The notes: generated from the letters alone by a model not told the origin. Counted from the first letter of the stretch, positions 17,401-25,072 are shown. The stretch: 64,000 bases of DNA from Rhizoclosmatium globosum (GCA_002104985.1 MCGO01000200.1:1-64000); one strand, 5' to 3'. Numbers and translations are program-made.

Positions 17401-20038
17401 GATTGAGTCCCGGTTTTGTTTGACTCAATATCAGTTGCACTTGACGTCCAATCGAACCGTCAAACTTTGTTCCGTTCAAAAATCCTCTCACAAATGCATT
17501 GTCGTCCACGAAAACATGTGAGAGCATACGTTTCGCCATTTCCGCCTTTTCGAGCCAAACTTGCGCCGATGCTTTGTCCGTTAACGGCGGTTGTTGTTCC
17601 TGAAGTCCTTTGATGAGACTTTGGCTCGACATGACGTTGAAGCTATGTGTCATAGCGTTCTGCGATTCTATTAGAGAAACAAAGGCGTTATTAGCCAATT
17701 GATAAGATGACTTAGAGTCAGTCAATTTTGCCACTGCTCGGATAATACCTTCTTTCTTAGAGATACCACCAGCTTTCCTAGGCGATGAAGGGCCTTTCAA
17801 AGGAGCGACTTCCGATTCAGACGACAAATTATCACTGTCGCTCGAAGAGTTGTTGGACGAACCAGATCCTTCTGGGTCCGAAGAGTCGTCGTCGTCGCTG
17901 TCTCTTGGCGGAAGCTTTTTAGAAGAATAATTCCTTTTCGAATTACGACTGTTGTCCTCTGAACTGTGTCCGTCGGTACTCGAGGTTTCCTCCTCGTCCG
18001 GTTCATTATTAACGGTCGCAATTAATTGTCCTTTGGCAATGTCGAGGGCAAGGGCTTTCTGTTTCTCGGGTGACAGATTCGCAATTGCCAACATACTTTT
18101 TGTTGGTGACGACTGTTTGCTGGACGTAAAGGGTTCCAGCGCTACATCTATTTCGTCAAGGAAGTCCGTTTTCCTCGAACGAGATCCAGAAACTTTGGAG
18201 GGTGTCGTCTCCATTGGAGTTGACACAACTTCGTGATCATACACGACTCCCATCATTGATAAATATTCCATCAATCCGTACTTAGGTTGAGTCCATCGAT
18301 AGTGACTGATTCCCAAGTGCTTTTTGAAGTTTTGCAGGCATACAATCAATTTGTTCCAAGCAACGTCCGAATAGTTTTCTTCAAGATACTGGATTTCTTG
18401 TTGCCCGTCCTTAAAGAACTGCATGATAGAGCCGTCGCTTTTCAGTGAATGATAGGCAGCCTGGTAAAGGAACGGACGTAGGATACTCCTTTCCTCAGAG
18501 AAATCTCTGTACAAAACGCGTCCGTCCGTGAGAATGTAGAGTACGTCGTTCTCGTCTCGGTGACGTATGTGGATTTCAAAGGCTTCGCCTAACTCCAGTT
18601 TCTGAGGCATTTCACGAACAAGCCTAGGTTGGCGATTGAAATTCCAGGTAAAAATTAGTATTGCGAGAGTCAGAATGACTGGGATGGCGAAATATCCTAC
18701 TTCTCTCTCGCTCGCTGTGTCTTTTTTGCCGAACGTGTTTCGGCTATCGCCATGCGATTCATGAGATCTATGATCTCGTTCTCCGTACTGGCAGTTTGTT
18801 GCTGCTTCATCGATCGCGTTTTCATTGTTCTCGTTGTAGTTGCCATTGGGTGAGGTTGCTACAGTGACACTTGTTTGAAGAATGAATAGAATTGTCAAGG
18901 CTCCGCCTCTTGAAAAAATTCTCATAAGTCTCAAACAGGAGAAAAGAATTCTATTGAACGGTCTAAACCCAAGCGGGTACTCAAAATAAATAATCGCACT
19001 ACTAAAGAAATGAAGGAACAGTCTACTCCTGCCGGTCTCCGCGGCCTCCGTATCCCATTGTGGGAGGAGCTGGATTTTAGACGTCATTAATAGTTCCTCC
19101 TTTGTATAGAGTGTCATACCTCCACTAGAACTTCCACGATCGGAATTCCAGGATCCACGACCTCCTCGACCTCCTCTGGAGGTACTTCCTCGTGTGTTGC
19201 GGTAGTCACGATCACCGTGACTGTATCCACTTCCGTATTGGTCGTTACTTCCATAGTAGTCCTGGTCCAACTCAAAACGACGCAACTCCTCCTCGAATTC
19301 ACGTTCCGAACGTTCGTGTTCCGCACGTTGACGCTCTCGTTCGGCTTTCTCGCGTCCCATTTCACTCCGAACAATGTGTTCCCCGTGTTTTTCCTGAAGG
19401 AGACGTAGGGTTGTGTCTTTGATATCCTGGTACGTCGAACCAACTGGGGTAGCCGCCTTACTCAACCTGATACGTCTGACGGTTTCCCAGAATTCCTTGT
19501 CGTGTTGGTAAGTGACTCCTATTATTTTCGTTGTTTTAGTTGATTCCATCAACATAAGAAACCCCGTTATCATTGGGACAAGGCGTACTAAATAGTAGGC
19601 CAGCAAGGTAGTTGTTATCCCAACTAACCCGCCAATAAAAGTATGATAGGGATCATACGTACTTGCGTCGTAGCCCATATGGGCAATCCTCGACGTGGTC
19701 AAATTGTTCGACTGCCGACGTGCCTCCTGGCGATTTGCGCGGCGATCGGTTGGACAAGGTCTCTTGGGTGAAGTATCCGGGCTTCGACTACGCTGACGTT
19801 GAGGGTTTGGCGAAGGGCGGTTTCGAGACTCGCGATCAGAGTTCTGGTAGTTGTTGCGCGGCTCGTTGACAGACACTTGGCGACTGAATGTTTTCCGAGT
19901 CAGGTCCGTTTTGAAGTTAGGGAACTTCTCCTTGATCCGGGGCTCGCTGTCCTGTAGTTCCACGTAGGTGATTTTTTCTTTTCTAATTAAGGTATAAACC
20001 TTGTTTAGAAAGTCACCGAACTTCGACGAGGCATTCAC
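8480..20038 (-). CDS. Giant Gag-Pol polyprotein with EEP endonuclease between RNase H and integrase
   Basis: Uninterrupted 3852-codon frame; the first codon counted (20036-20038) is GTG and the frame stays open upstream, so entry is probably by frameshift from ORF1. Approximate residues: hydrophobic segments 131-163, 377-394 and 445-466; acidic/serine-rich 650-720; zinc knuckle CYGCGEIGHFRRNC 1137-1150; protease 1440-1535 with DSC at 1446-1448 where DSG/DTG is usual, and LLGTP; reverse transcriptase 2000-2240 with YIDD at about 2171; RNase H 2310-2435; EEP domain 2570-2845 (NCNGLR, IQETR, GDFN, RIDH, SDH); integrase HHCC about 2973-3015 and D3044, D3105, E3141 (exact DD35E spacing); unknown insert about 3210-3560; GPY/F-like WVGPVRIYDR about 3585; chromodomain-like YWYLVEWL about 3710. 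Expected products: capsid, protease, RT-RNase H, endonuclease and integrase. Confidence 0.92.
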   Translation of the reverse strand: MNASSKFGDFLNKVYTLIRKEKITYVELQDSEPRIKEKFPNFKTDLTRKTFSRQVSVNEPRNNYQNSDRESRNRPSPNPQRQRSRSPDTSPKRPCPTDRRANRQEARRQSNNLTTSRIAHMGYDASTYDPYHTFIGGLVGITTTLLAYYLVRLVPMITGFLMLMESTKTTKIIGVTYQHDKEFWETVRRIRLSKAATPVGSTYQDIKDTTLRLLQEKHGEHIVRSEMGREKAERERQRAEHERSEREFEEELRRFELDQDYYGSNDQYGSGYSHGDRDYRNTRGSTSRGGRGGRGSWNSDRGSSSGGMTLYTKEELLMTSKIQLLPQWDTEAAETGRSRLFLHFFSSAIIYFEYPLGFRPFNRILFSCLRLMRIFSRGGALTILFILQTSVTVATSPNGNYNENNENAIDEAATNCQYGERDHRSHESHGDSRNTFGKKDTASEREVGYFAIPVILTLAILIFTWNFNRQPRLVREMPQKLELGEAFEIHIRHRDENDVLYILTDGRVLYRDFSEERSILRPFLYQAAYHSLKSDGSIMQFFKDGQQEIQYLEENYSDVAWNKLIVCLQNFKKHLGISHYRWTQPKYGLMEYLSMMGVVYDHEVVSTPMETTPSKVSGSRSRKTDFLDEIDVALEPFTSSKQSSPTKSMLAIANLSPEKQKALALDIAKGQLIATVNNEPDEEETSSTDGHSSEDNSRNSKRNYSSKKLPPRDSDDDDSSDPEGSGSSNNSSSDSDNLSSESEVAPLKGPSSPRKAGGISKKEGIIRAVAKLTDSKSSYQLANNAFVSLIESQNAMTHSFNVMSSQSLIKGLQEQQPPLTDKASAQVWLEKAEMAKRMLSHVFVDDNAFVRGFLNGTKFDGSIGRQVQLILSQTKPGLNLWKSIKDFLKKTAESPFSDETRKNNFIKDFRLKTVNATEIGCEIDLAHITLNVTLSNKDKKQALYNGLSVEYQAQKSHRIMKAFTSLQNHKFKVVTKEGKSKKVIEKCKWNDKKVSFYDLIGYLDKTEGWGYDFALMNDHYLSGVSKTQDSTVQKERTQFPSKVESPFQQSRTSVQPTAPVQQQRRIIPRMPTPYHQTHIVQMGYGDPDALGVPPNIFETHLLSIAQTYYSIELEPYGYEPYTQAELESYVQSYVDNVKCYGCGEIGHFRRNCPNAQSKETETKLESNYTETQKTTTPLQEDQHMVKESNPPEQPHTNVQVQTELELPVKEMLLNREESLLISEVISPILVVPSSDFSTLLPVDDLNLDVIGDSLETLNTVDSSLIEVAINDVGVRNVSSSNDETAEADTEVEEGKTTKVFRAEEIVDPESLAFQAQLFPSIEHTWTAIPKVKVAATPKLPMHRFPTVLKPSRYLYAEQPFTLEEMCREEFRNVMKPKKRVTIGNTVVARFQDDSFAITRISDTQSWNAEEYLRNASLDWNKKNRRYTISTFAGNVGGIDIPNVMGDSCSSCGLITLDLVNRLPTRPLVYKYPRPTSTRGIGGEQPLLGYVDVEFCPGETFLRSQVQKIRLHVCMEIAKGRDVLLGTPQLDQFGIKFNFENEMVNWKDNQKYEYYLYGDENIPIKKRVSRSTPIKFYETIYNPESFFGLVFTEDTVFEKGPTKIGVHVSFPKDHGLMRDDVAETCLAMGLRQMQDRGIYPESLAFKTSDLLERDSIKVPVLYVGQKKLVVKKGTPLMDIDSCAMSMVSIVDQIPQSLLEDSFAMSELALICQMHNPKSMDDVEKILKREQEGVFDIEDRSHLWQHFGDDGDFEEHLWKNVYEEIPNEADSLDPLPRAIQKLKDFDESQKLKNLERVDEFDMVPSKPATRASNLTFDTDIIEVDDEIDMLHTKHPKSDEVQEALNLSEAKSARQLFKGRFTKYPLFKFARKKEQVTLFLSIAKEAKKRELEETQRKLDAEAEAAQKGELPQGEPEPKVTPQAIKDKEVDNIIMDSTPTHDTSKEDKRDYIREPAANSDEELIAKFDLSHMSKLEHLVDTTDIKERLIKIILKFPGVFNKHVTTGHLKVPPHEIEIKENARIPRQYPYPEGPGRALVILEHIKKMKETNIISPSTSAYAAPVVLAKKPDGSWRFCVDFRKLNEITVPDRYPLPNIDDMFGLVGNKLFFSSVDLESGFWQIPLSPESKEKTAFITSQGLFQFEVLPFGLTNAPPSFQRVMDTVLANYKCVFALVYIDDIIIYSDNAEDHLKHIELVLQRLNDYNLKIKPSKCQFFYTDLPFLGHVISKEGLRKQPNKIMDIDNWPQPKTKKQLQQFLGFANYFKRYMEGYATKAAPLFRLLRDDIFFDFDKSCKASFATIKKALKEDIVLAIPTVDDEFIIECDASGYALGGALYVKRGNKKEPVAFISRTLSPVEQRYSNTDREGLAVIWAINSFDRWIWNRPVTIETDHSALLPLFKKGELTGRFARWAYALADYDITLHHVAGKTQFVADALSRVKLHNKDTLSPRRGDAQKSGTDGQEVDQDDSDTESDISAETANTVLMEHPPLETFLDCYMYGHHNPTPEKVVYAGNRFKKLYESMLNKTEMKQETTHQLITELSKRMMRRKSRDKTIRSVDDIRTSLKPLGGIKCPSVNISNENCNGLRNLLKKHNDKHGISPAFHTVDNIEHFLNQSKSSIWCIQETRVGKDGKSQKLVESLKNLPNWNCSLNDTQTGYAGVAILWRKELNGKFDSELVKTEKGPSVNEEDEGRILTLKLADFAFVTTYVPSGMRKSERHEYKMRFLDKLKKYCDSLRERHYVFVLGDFNIAPTAEDLLPFVKEEGFENRFPSSITPEEQLWFLKMTENFTDGFRTKHPKEMGATWLLKGLDKKEYPFWRIDHVLVDKRIKEEDFDVRVNMDKSLSDHLRLELHVNLHKYGFADMPDETTWLDPKAESPFTYECNYNLETIPFEGYDVARIKKLQEGDEFFSEVLFFMRTGKTRESKFKGIVRTAQSMVLDKNGLLYHVAELTSKTVRRQPGRIALCIPDGMRQEIFDRHHADLYGAHLGYSKILPTLLDRFWWPSIIEDFKSYCESCETCQKTKDHRQRKGYLHPIPIGNYPNERMFVDFVGPLKEGSETGCQYVMVCIDSFTKWVEAVPIPDLKAETVIKALVTEVFVRTGIPVFLHTDGGAPFSDNLMKLLSKALGFEKTFTAPYWPRANGTVERVIKTLSQGIRAYINKYEFDDWDEILPFVLFAYRTHVHSTTGETPFYMWHGRDARLPTDLFFGVSPDDELYPDELDLLDIAEVNKETVCNVNTELEDSSFTPSHSVSDCRPVDYVEETHTSFMMMKGEQPQFPRIAVARFSNMKQFKDKLCLKIHGYKKDVPFWQVLKDAYETFALDVLVLVFEPRGKGNAKEHIPGYFFLKDGTSVDLKGSYRIRPGHTPYLIKLDRFPAPRVVSIYSRPGIVHPGPPPESLGDISEMAIGPYLSLKMGLLTCSYRSFGTEGARPTDWNSIIFDPRFEKIIMLEDKPVWQGSGDFKFLRAPCLGIDFAYQDLTYKTVLSPQVDDQNFDLETFLVQDNEEYAEETSEEIRKLVLQRLRTGLKAAYDVVKDKVMQAQDKLRATSLEKDRAPYSFEIGDRAWLAVPIEAEAQRLKVTKKFVPRWVGPVRIYDRSGGDTETQYTIIENFPGRVIVVRKVHVSRLRPFTPTRPIDSAAKALKDSNVSFEDEMHEYMKYTITNRRPTDSYQSLDETHEMLRKKFDPEWSEIDRSDPLYVISNVKKIKFENRAYWYLVEWLHQNKSRNTSWQPHAGMPEAILNDVWDNSVKKTNPEYYELYQDWLNGEWTRTSPMPKLLKIDDNLLLTPQIVKAAFAGTKSTRKRTVTQSKTKESERKTKTVQQSETTVTSKARVSPKVNTPATQHNRTLRERPTVK

Positions 20039-20042
20039 GGCA

Positions 20043-20969
20043 TCAACGATCGCAGCCGGAATAGGGACGATCTCGTCGACCTCCGATACTGGGACGGGTC
20101 TGGATGAGGCACCAGGATTGGGGGGAATTAGCGGTGACCACTGGAACGGGCACGTCCAATGGCTGAACGTCGACGTCCTGGCATTTCAAGACGGCCTTGC
20201 CCTTCGGGGATTGTGGAGGGACGTCCTGATCGACCTCCATTTCGACGGGAACGGAAGGTGAGTCTTCGGTGTTGACGCTGTTCAAATCTGATTCGCGACA
20301 GGTGACTACAGGCTCCGAAGAAGACGATCCAGCGACAATAGGAGTTTCCAAAGGCACGGTAGTGGCTGTAGTGGTAGGATCTGCTGTAGTAGTAACAGGA
20401 TCGACCGTATTGGCAGTGACAGGATCGACCGACAAATCAAGATCATCCCCGTCCACTTCCATAGGCTCGCGCGAGAGCGACGTCTCTCCGAGCATTCCTT
20501 CGAGTCCCGTATAATCCACATCCGCAGTAAGATCAGCTGAATTAGCCGAGGGTTGAGTTTCATCATTTGGGGGGTCTTCGATAACAATTTCAGCCGACTT
20601 CGGCTGCTTTCCACGCACAACTTTTGGCGCTTTAGTTTTCGATGGTTTTGGCAATGTTGCTGGAATGACAACAGGATAGTCGGGATGGAGCTTGTTGTAA
20701 TCATTTCCCAGCTTTACAACAAGTTGATGTATAGTATTGGCCTGGGGGTATATGTCCGGACGGATGGAGACTTCCCTCAAAAATTGAGGATAGTTGTATT
20801 TGCAGTAGCTAATAAACGTCCCATGAAGGAACTCCTTGTCATTCTCTTCCAATGGACCTCGTGCGATTCTTTGGTACATTTCGAGAATGATTCTCATGCC
20901 ATGTGCGTTTAATTTGAGAGTCTGTGTCTCAAAGTAGGAATCCTTTTGGTGGTCTGTAGTAGTAGCCAT
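20043..20969 (-). CDS. ORF1 of the Ty3-type element, unknown N-terminal polyprotein part
   Basis: 308 codons from ATG at 20967-20969. The first 100 residues are ordered-looking (AHGMRIILEMYQRIARGPLE, FLHGTFISYCKYNYPQFL). The rest is Pro/Thr/Ser/acidic-rich. I recognise no domain. It ends in CDR-stop five bases before the counted start of the giant frame, one frame apart (+1). The last 30 codons read poorly (PQSWCLIQTRPSIGG), while the giant frame reads well upstream through the same bases (VPVSEVDEIVPIPAA). The switch therefore most likely lies at the six-base C run (plus-strand G run 20120-20125). This can be programmed +1 frameshifting at CCC-C or a one-base error. If joined, the product would be about 4170 residues. 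Confidence 0.75.
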   Translation of the reverse strand: MATTTDHQKDSYFETQTLKLNAHGMRIILEMYQRIARGPLEENDKEFLHGTFISYCKYNYPQFLREVSIRPDIYPQANTIHQLVVKLGNDYNKLHPDYPVVIPATLPKPSKTKAPKVVRGKQPKSAEIVIEDPPNDETQPSANSADLTADVDYTGLEGMLGETSLSREPMEVDGDDLDLSVDPVTANTVDPVTTTADPTTTATTVPLETPIVAGSSSSEPVVTCRESDLNSVNTEDSPSVPVEMEVDQDVPPQSPKGKAVLKCQDVDVQPLDVPVPVVTANSPQSWCLIQTRPSIGGRRDRPYSGCDR

Positions 20970-21375
20970 CTTTGTTGTTTCTTCAAAAGAATGAATTGTC
21001 GGAATCCTGACAATACAACTCCTCCAAACATAACTGCCTGTAAATCGTTAAGGAAGTATTTTATCTTATATATTTTCGGAGGTTTGAATAAAGAAATTCT
21101 GTGAAACTTGAAGTTCCGAACAGGATGGTGGGTTTTCCATACCCAGGACTCAATTTTTTATCATTTAAGTTAAATACACGTTATACGTGGGTCAAAAGCG
21201 TTAAACGCATAATAGTAAAAAGGCGCGACATCCTGTCAGGCCAGCTACAATATCCGTAGCCATGGCGGTTATAAACGGCCTGGGGGTGTTTGTCACTGAT
21301 TGACACTCAAGTCCAGTAGTAACATCAATCCTCCGTGTCCAAAGGATTTGATGCGCTTTTGGCGTTGGGCCCCCT
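20970..21375 (-). other. Leader of the Ty3-type element
   Basis: About 405 bp between the 5' LTR and the ORF1 ATG. Just inside the LTR the element strand reads AGGGGGCCCAACGCC. There is no TGG at the LTR edge, so a conventional tRNA 3'-end primer site is not evident. Self-priming or an offset site are alternatives. No gene is seen. Confidence 0.5.
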
Positions 21376-22328
21376 TGTGAAACCTCTAACTGGTCTCAAT
21401 CCATCGACTGGACGACGACAGACCTCGATCGTTATAGATTTGGAAGTAATGTCCATCCTACCCTGCAGGTCCATTGGCCCCAATTGCAGAGCGGGAAATG
21501 TGCGGTTCCTAAGCACGTTAGAGCATCGTAGAACTAACAGTAAGGGAAGGGAAAGAACAGGAAAGAGAATAACAATAAAAGAAACAACACAACTAATAAA
21601 GAAATACTCCACCTCGTAGCTGCTCGACTTACCCCACTGAAGAGCGCTTTTAGGACTAGTGCCGCATGACCTCAACACGGTCTATAGCTCCTTTTCCTAC
21701 GCTCCGAACGACCAAGTCCAAACGTTAGAACGTGTCATTATATATGCTCGGTTTAGCAATCCGTGGGGAACTAGGTTCCTGCCTCCGCTCAAATATAATA
21801 AACTGTCGAGTCGCACCATGATCACCCCGCTGTACCTCTTGATCCATGGCTGCACAACTCCCCTTTGACTAAACGACGTCACCACGGTTATTTCCAGAAG
21901 CCGTTATCCGGTCCTAAGCGCTTCACGGTCCATTGACGTTATCCACGTTACTTTTGGCCAGACCTACAACCCACAGGTCCCCTAACTAGAGATTCTTCCT
22001 GTGCCCATTGTACCTGTGCTACTTGTTCAACACTATCGCTCAGAACTCGCAACGAGATTCCCTGGCGTGAATATGGTCGACAACAGCGCTCACCCGCAGC
22101 GACTGTCGAAGGGTCCTTGAATATACTCTCTATGCTCGCCACAGCACTTCAATTATAGACAACTTCAATCTTTACTGATTTACCGCTGATCCCCCATAAC
22201 AACAAATAAATAAGTAAAGTACATAAAATAACAATATAATAAAACGTAAAAGAATAAATACAAGCCCTGTTGCCAAGTCTTTGAACCTAGGTAATGAACA
22301 AGAAGAACCCCTTGTGAAGTACTTCACA
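21376..22328 (-). repeat. 5' LTR of the Ty3-type element
   Basis: 953 bp, ends TGTGAA and TTCACA; equal in length to 7168-8120 and apparently identical. In element orientation it lies upstream of ORF1 and should carry the promoter. Confidence 0.93.
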
Positions 22329-22332
22329 GACC

Positions 22333-22670
22333 AGTCGTTGAGACTTGCAAAAATATTATGTATACTTGCTCAGCAACGCATTGAAATTGAGGCACGCGGC
22401 GTCGTTTAATATTAAGCGTCTGAAATGAATGAGTTTCAACTTTGCTTTTCAAAGTTGCTTTGAGCTCATGAACTCAGGCTACTCAAAAAAAAACCCCCCA
22501 AACGAACGACAGATACAGTAATCTAACGACCGCATGACGGACAGTGGCACACGAATAAATTGGTGGCGTTTAAATCTCAAAAATTGCACGATTTTTTGGT
22601 TCTGAGCTGTGGAGATGGAAGAGGCACTCGGAAGCCATTCAATGCCAGAAAAAACCCCCTCCCAAAACGC
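22333..22670. other. Intergenic region upstream of tetraspan copy 3
   Basis: About 340 bp. Nothing coding is seen. It holds short A and C runs (about 22485-22500) and the shared GGTGGCGT motif at 22562-22569. Confidence 0.6.
22562..22569 (+). promoter_or_regulatory. Shared GGTGGCGT motif, tetraspan copy 3
   Basis: It ends 101 bp before the ATG of copy 3, in the same orientation as upstream of copies 2, 4 and 6. Here it reads TTGGTGGCGTTT. Confidence 0.5.
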
Positions 22671-23663
22671 ATGTCAGCCGTCGAAGAGAAGCAAGCAGAG
22701 ACGCCGGAAGAAGTTATTGTAGAGCCTCCAAAGAAGGGACACCAGTTCATCAAGGATAAGCTGCTCATCCGCGTTGCCATCCTCTTTGTCTTCCTGCTTT
22801 GTGTCTCTTGGTCTGTGCAATGGGCGTCTGTCATCATTCCAGCTTGGTGAGTCGCTCTTGTGAAGGTGTGATGTTGATCCGGCTGACGGTTGATGGTGTA
22901 GGAGAGGTGATGAGTATCATCGTGGTGGACTCTTTGAGATCTGTGGGAACTGTGACCTCCAACTCAACAAGACTACGTTGGAGTTGTATCCGGGGCCGTT
23001 GTATGATTGGAAGTGTGAGCCGTTTGATGTGTATGTTGACCGGTTTGCAAAGATCTATGATGGTGTTGATACGGGGAAGTTGAATGCGCAGTGGCAGGCT
23101 TTGAATGCGAAGAAGATGATTATTGTTAGTCGGTGGTTTGAGATTACGAGTACCAGTTTGGTGAGTAGAAAGAGGTTTTGGGAATATGAATTTGTAAGCT
23201 AACGTGGTGAATTGCAGGATATGATCTTTGGAATTACTACCATTTGGGCTGTTGTATATCCTCACGTTGATAGAAATCAGCAAATCAAGAATATGCAGTT
23301 TGCTATTGTTGGTAAGTTCTCATCGGCCGTTTGATTCATCAAAGTTATCTCACACCGATGATCAGGTATTTTGCTCACGCCTACATTCACGTTGATGGAT
23401 TCGTTCATTCAAAACACTTATTGGGCCATGATTGGTGTTGGTGTCTTTGAAAAGGTAATCCCTTCCCTTTTTTGTTGCATGCAGTTTAACAATTTCCGGC
23501 GCAGGGTGGCATTCAAAACTTCTTGTATGCATCTGGTGACATGAACTGGGCTAGTTCGTTCACTGATTTCGTATTGCAACTTACGTTTCTTATTTGGGGT
23601 GTGAGACGTCAGTACATTCTTGCTATGCAGGGTGATGAGATTGCCGCGCGTGGTGTTGTTTAA
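22671..23663 (+). CDS. Four-TM claudin/Sur7-like family protein, copy 3
   Basis: The ATG at 22671 (MSAVEEKQAETPEE) is the nearest start that gives a polar N-terminus like its paralogues. TM1 is FVFLLCVSWSVQWASVIIPAW. An intron follows TG^GTGAGT, and the loop resumes as GDEYHRGGLFEICGNCDLQ, then WKCEPFDVYVDRF and KKMIIVSRWFE. TM2 (DMIFGITTIWAVVYPH), TM3 (LLTPTFTLMDSFI) and TM4 (SSFTDFVLQ) follow. The stop TAA is at 23661-23663 after GVV. Copies 2 and 3 are very similar, including the CGNC variant of the loop. They were probably adjacent tandem duplicates before the Ty3 element inserted between them. The next family member starts 323 bp downstream on the same strand. Confidence 0.8.
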
Positions 23664-23861
23664 AACTGTCCGTATGAAAAGCGGAATGGTAGAATGACCA
23701 ATTAAATTTCTTGGTAGATGAATAAATCTTATAGATAACAATTTTTACTCATCATTATTCGATGAAAACGGATCTTTGATTCATGAAAACCAGATGAGAA
23801 ATGAAAACGAGATCCGTTTTGTTTTGAGTGATGGAAAATGGCTGGCTCACAAAAAAAAATT

Positions 23862-23871
23862 GGTGGCGTCA
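23862..23871 (+). promoter_or_regulatory. Shared GGTGGCGTCA motif, tetraspan copy 4
   Basis: Ten-base match to the site of copy 2, ending 115 bp before the ATG at 23987. It is preceded by an A-run and TT, as at copy 3 (AAATTGGTGGCG). Confidence 0.5.
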
Positions 23872-23986
23872 GATGCCATCTCCACCCAATTTCACGTGCA
23901 ACAAATCTCCATCATAGTTTCATCCTTCTGCGGATTGCGCACGCACAGGTTTCCTTCCCAAAAAACAGCCTACAAACAATACCAAG

Positions 23987-25072
23987 ATGGCAGCCCCCAC
24001 TCCAGCAGTTGCCACCATCTCCGCCAATGAACAACAGCCCATCGAGCTCAAGAAATACGATGAAGCTGTTGAGCAACCAGAGCAAGTAGATGGCAAGAAG
24101 AAGAAGAACCAGCACCAACTCATCAACGACAAGCTCATCCAACGAGCAGCCATCGGAGTCTTCCTCCTCCTCTGTGTCTCATGGAGTTTCCAGTGGGCGT
24201 CCATTATCATTCCAGCATGGTAAGCCACCCACTACTTTCTCCTTTCTGGTTTTCAATCAATGGATCTCCTTTTTCTGCAACATCACCATTGACACCGCCC
24301 CGTCGCCCCTTCAACGATATGGCAATGCTAACATGATGGACAACAGGAGAGGAGACCGATACCACACTGGAGGACTCTTTGAGATCTGTGGAAACACTGA
24401 CTTCCAGTTGGACAACAAGACCTTGGCATTGGTTCCTGGGCCCTCCTATCCATGGAAGTGTGAGCCATTCAATGATTACGTTGACCGATTCGCCAAGATC
24501 TATGATGGTGTGAACACTGGGCAGTTGAATGCACAGTACCAGGCGTTGAATGCAAAGAAAATGATTGTTGTGAGTCGATGGTTCGAGATCATTAGTACTT
24601 CATTGGTGAGTTTGTGTTGAGCATATCGATTCTGGATAGGATGAAAGTACTAAACATTGTGCCATTGCAAATAGGATATGATCTTTGGAGTCACTACTAT
24701 TTGGGCTGTCGTGTACCCACATGTTGAGCGAGAGAAGCAGAAGATGAACATGAAGTTTGCTATTATTGGAGTTTTGTTGACACCGACTTTCACTATCATT
24801 GATTCGTTTATTCAAAACTCGTACTGGGGATTCATTGGAGTTGGAGTGTTTGAGCACGTAAGTTGATTATTTCCAGGACACACATGATGTTAGCATACTA
24901 ATAATTACTAAAATAGTCCGTCAACTCATACCTTTACATTTCAGGAGACATGAACTGGATCAGTTCCTTCTCAGACTTTATTTTGCAGCTTGGATTCCTT
25001 GCATGGGGAGTTCGTAGACAATACCAGCTCGCACAGGGTGGTAACGAGATTGCTCAGCGTGGAGTTGTTTAA
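23987..25072 (+). CDS. Four-TM claudin/Sur7-like family protein, copy 4
   Basis: ATG at 23987 (MAAPTPAVATISANEQQP), a Lys-rich stretch before TM1 (VFLLLCVSWSFQWASIIIPAW). After an intron of about 125 nt, long for this family, the loop reads GDRYHTGGLFEICGNTDFQ and WKCEPFNDYVDRF, then KKMIVVSRWFEIISTSL. TM2 (DMIFGVTTIWAVVYPH) is followed by VEREKQKMNM and TM3 (LTPTFTIIDSFI). The last intron separates VFEH from SVNSYLYISGDMNW and TM4 (SDFILQLGFLAWGVRRQY). The stop TAA is at 25070-25072. The CEP135-like start codon lies only 113 bp downstream on the same strand. Confidence 0.8.

Larger units (their letters stand above)
7168..22328 (-). mobile_element. 15.2-kb Ty3-type LTR retrotransposon with EEP endonuclease domain
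   Basis: The element has 953-bp LTRs of equal length with no difference seen on reading, TGTGAA/TTCACA ends, and GACC on both sides (7164-7167 and 22329-22332) as a 4-bp target duplication. All coding is on the minus strand. Order: 5' LTR, ORF1, a very large ORF2 with Gag-type zinc knuckle, aspartic protease, reverse transcriptase, RNase H, EEP endonuclease, integrase, an unknown insert, a GPY/F-like region and a chromodomain-like region, then the 3' LTR. RNase H before integrase places it in the Ty3/Gypsy order. At 15,161 bp it is far larger than the usual 5-8 kb. Open frames and matching LTRs suggest a recent insertion. Confidence 0.92.

Noticed and set aside
21330..21376. TGGACACGGAGG about 38 bases inside the 5' LTR as primer site
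   Set aside because: It is too far from the LTR edge for a normal primer-binding site, and no matching tRNA can be shown here.
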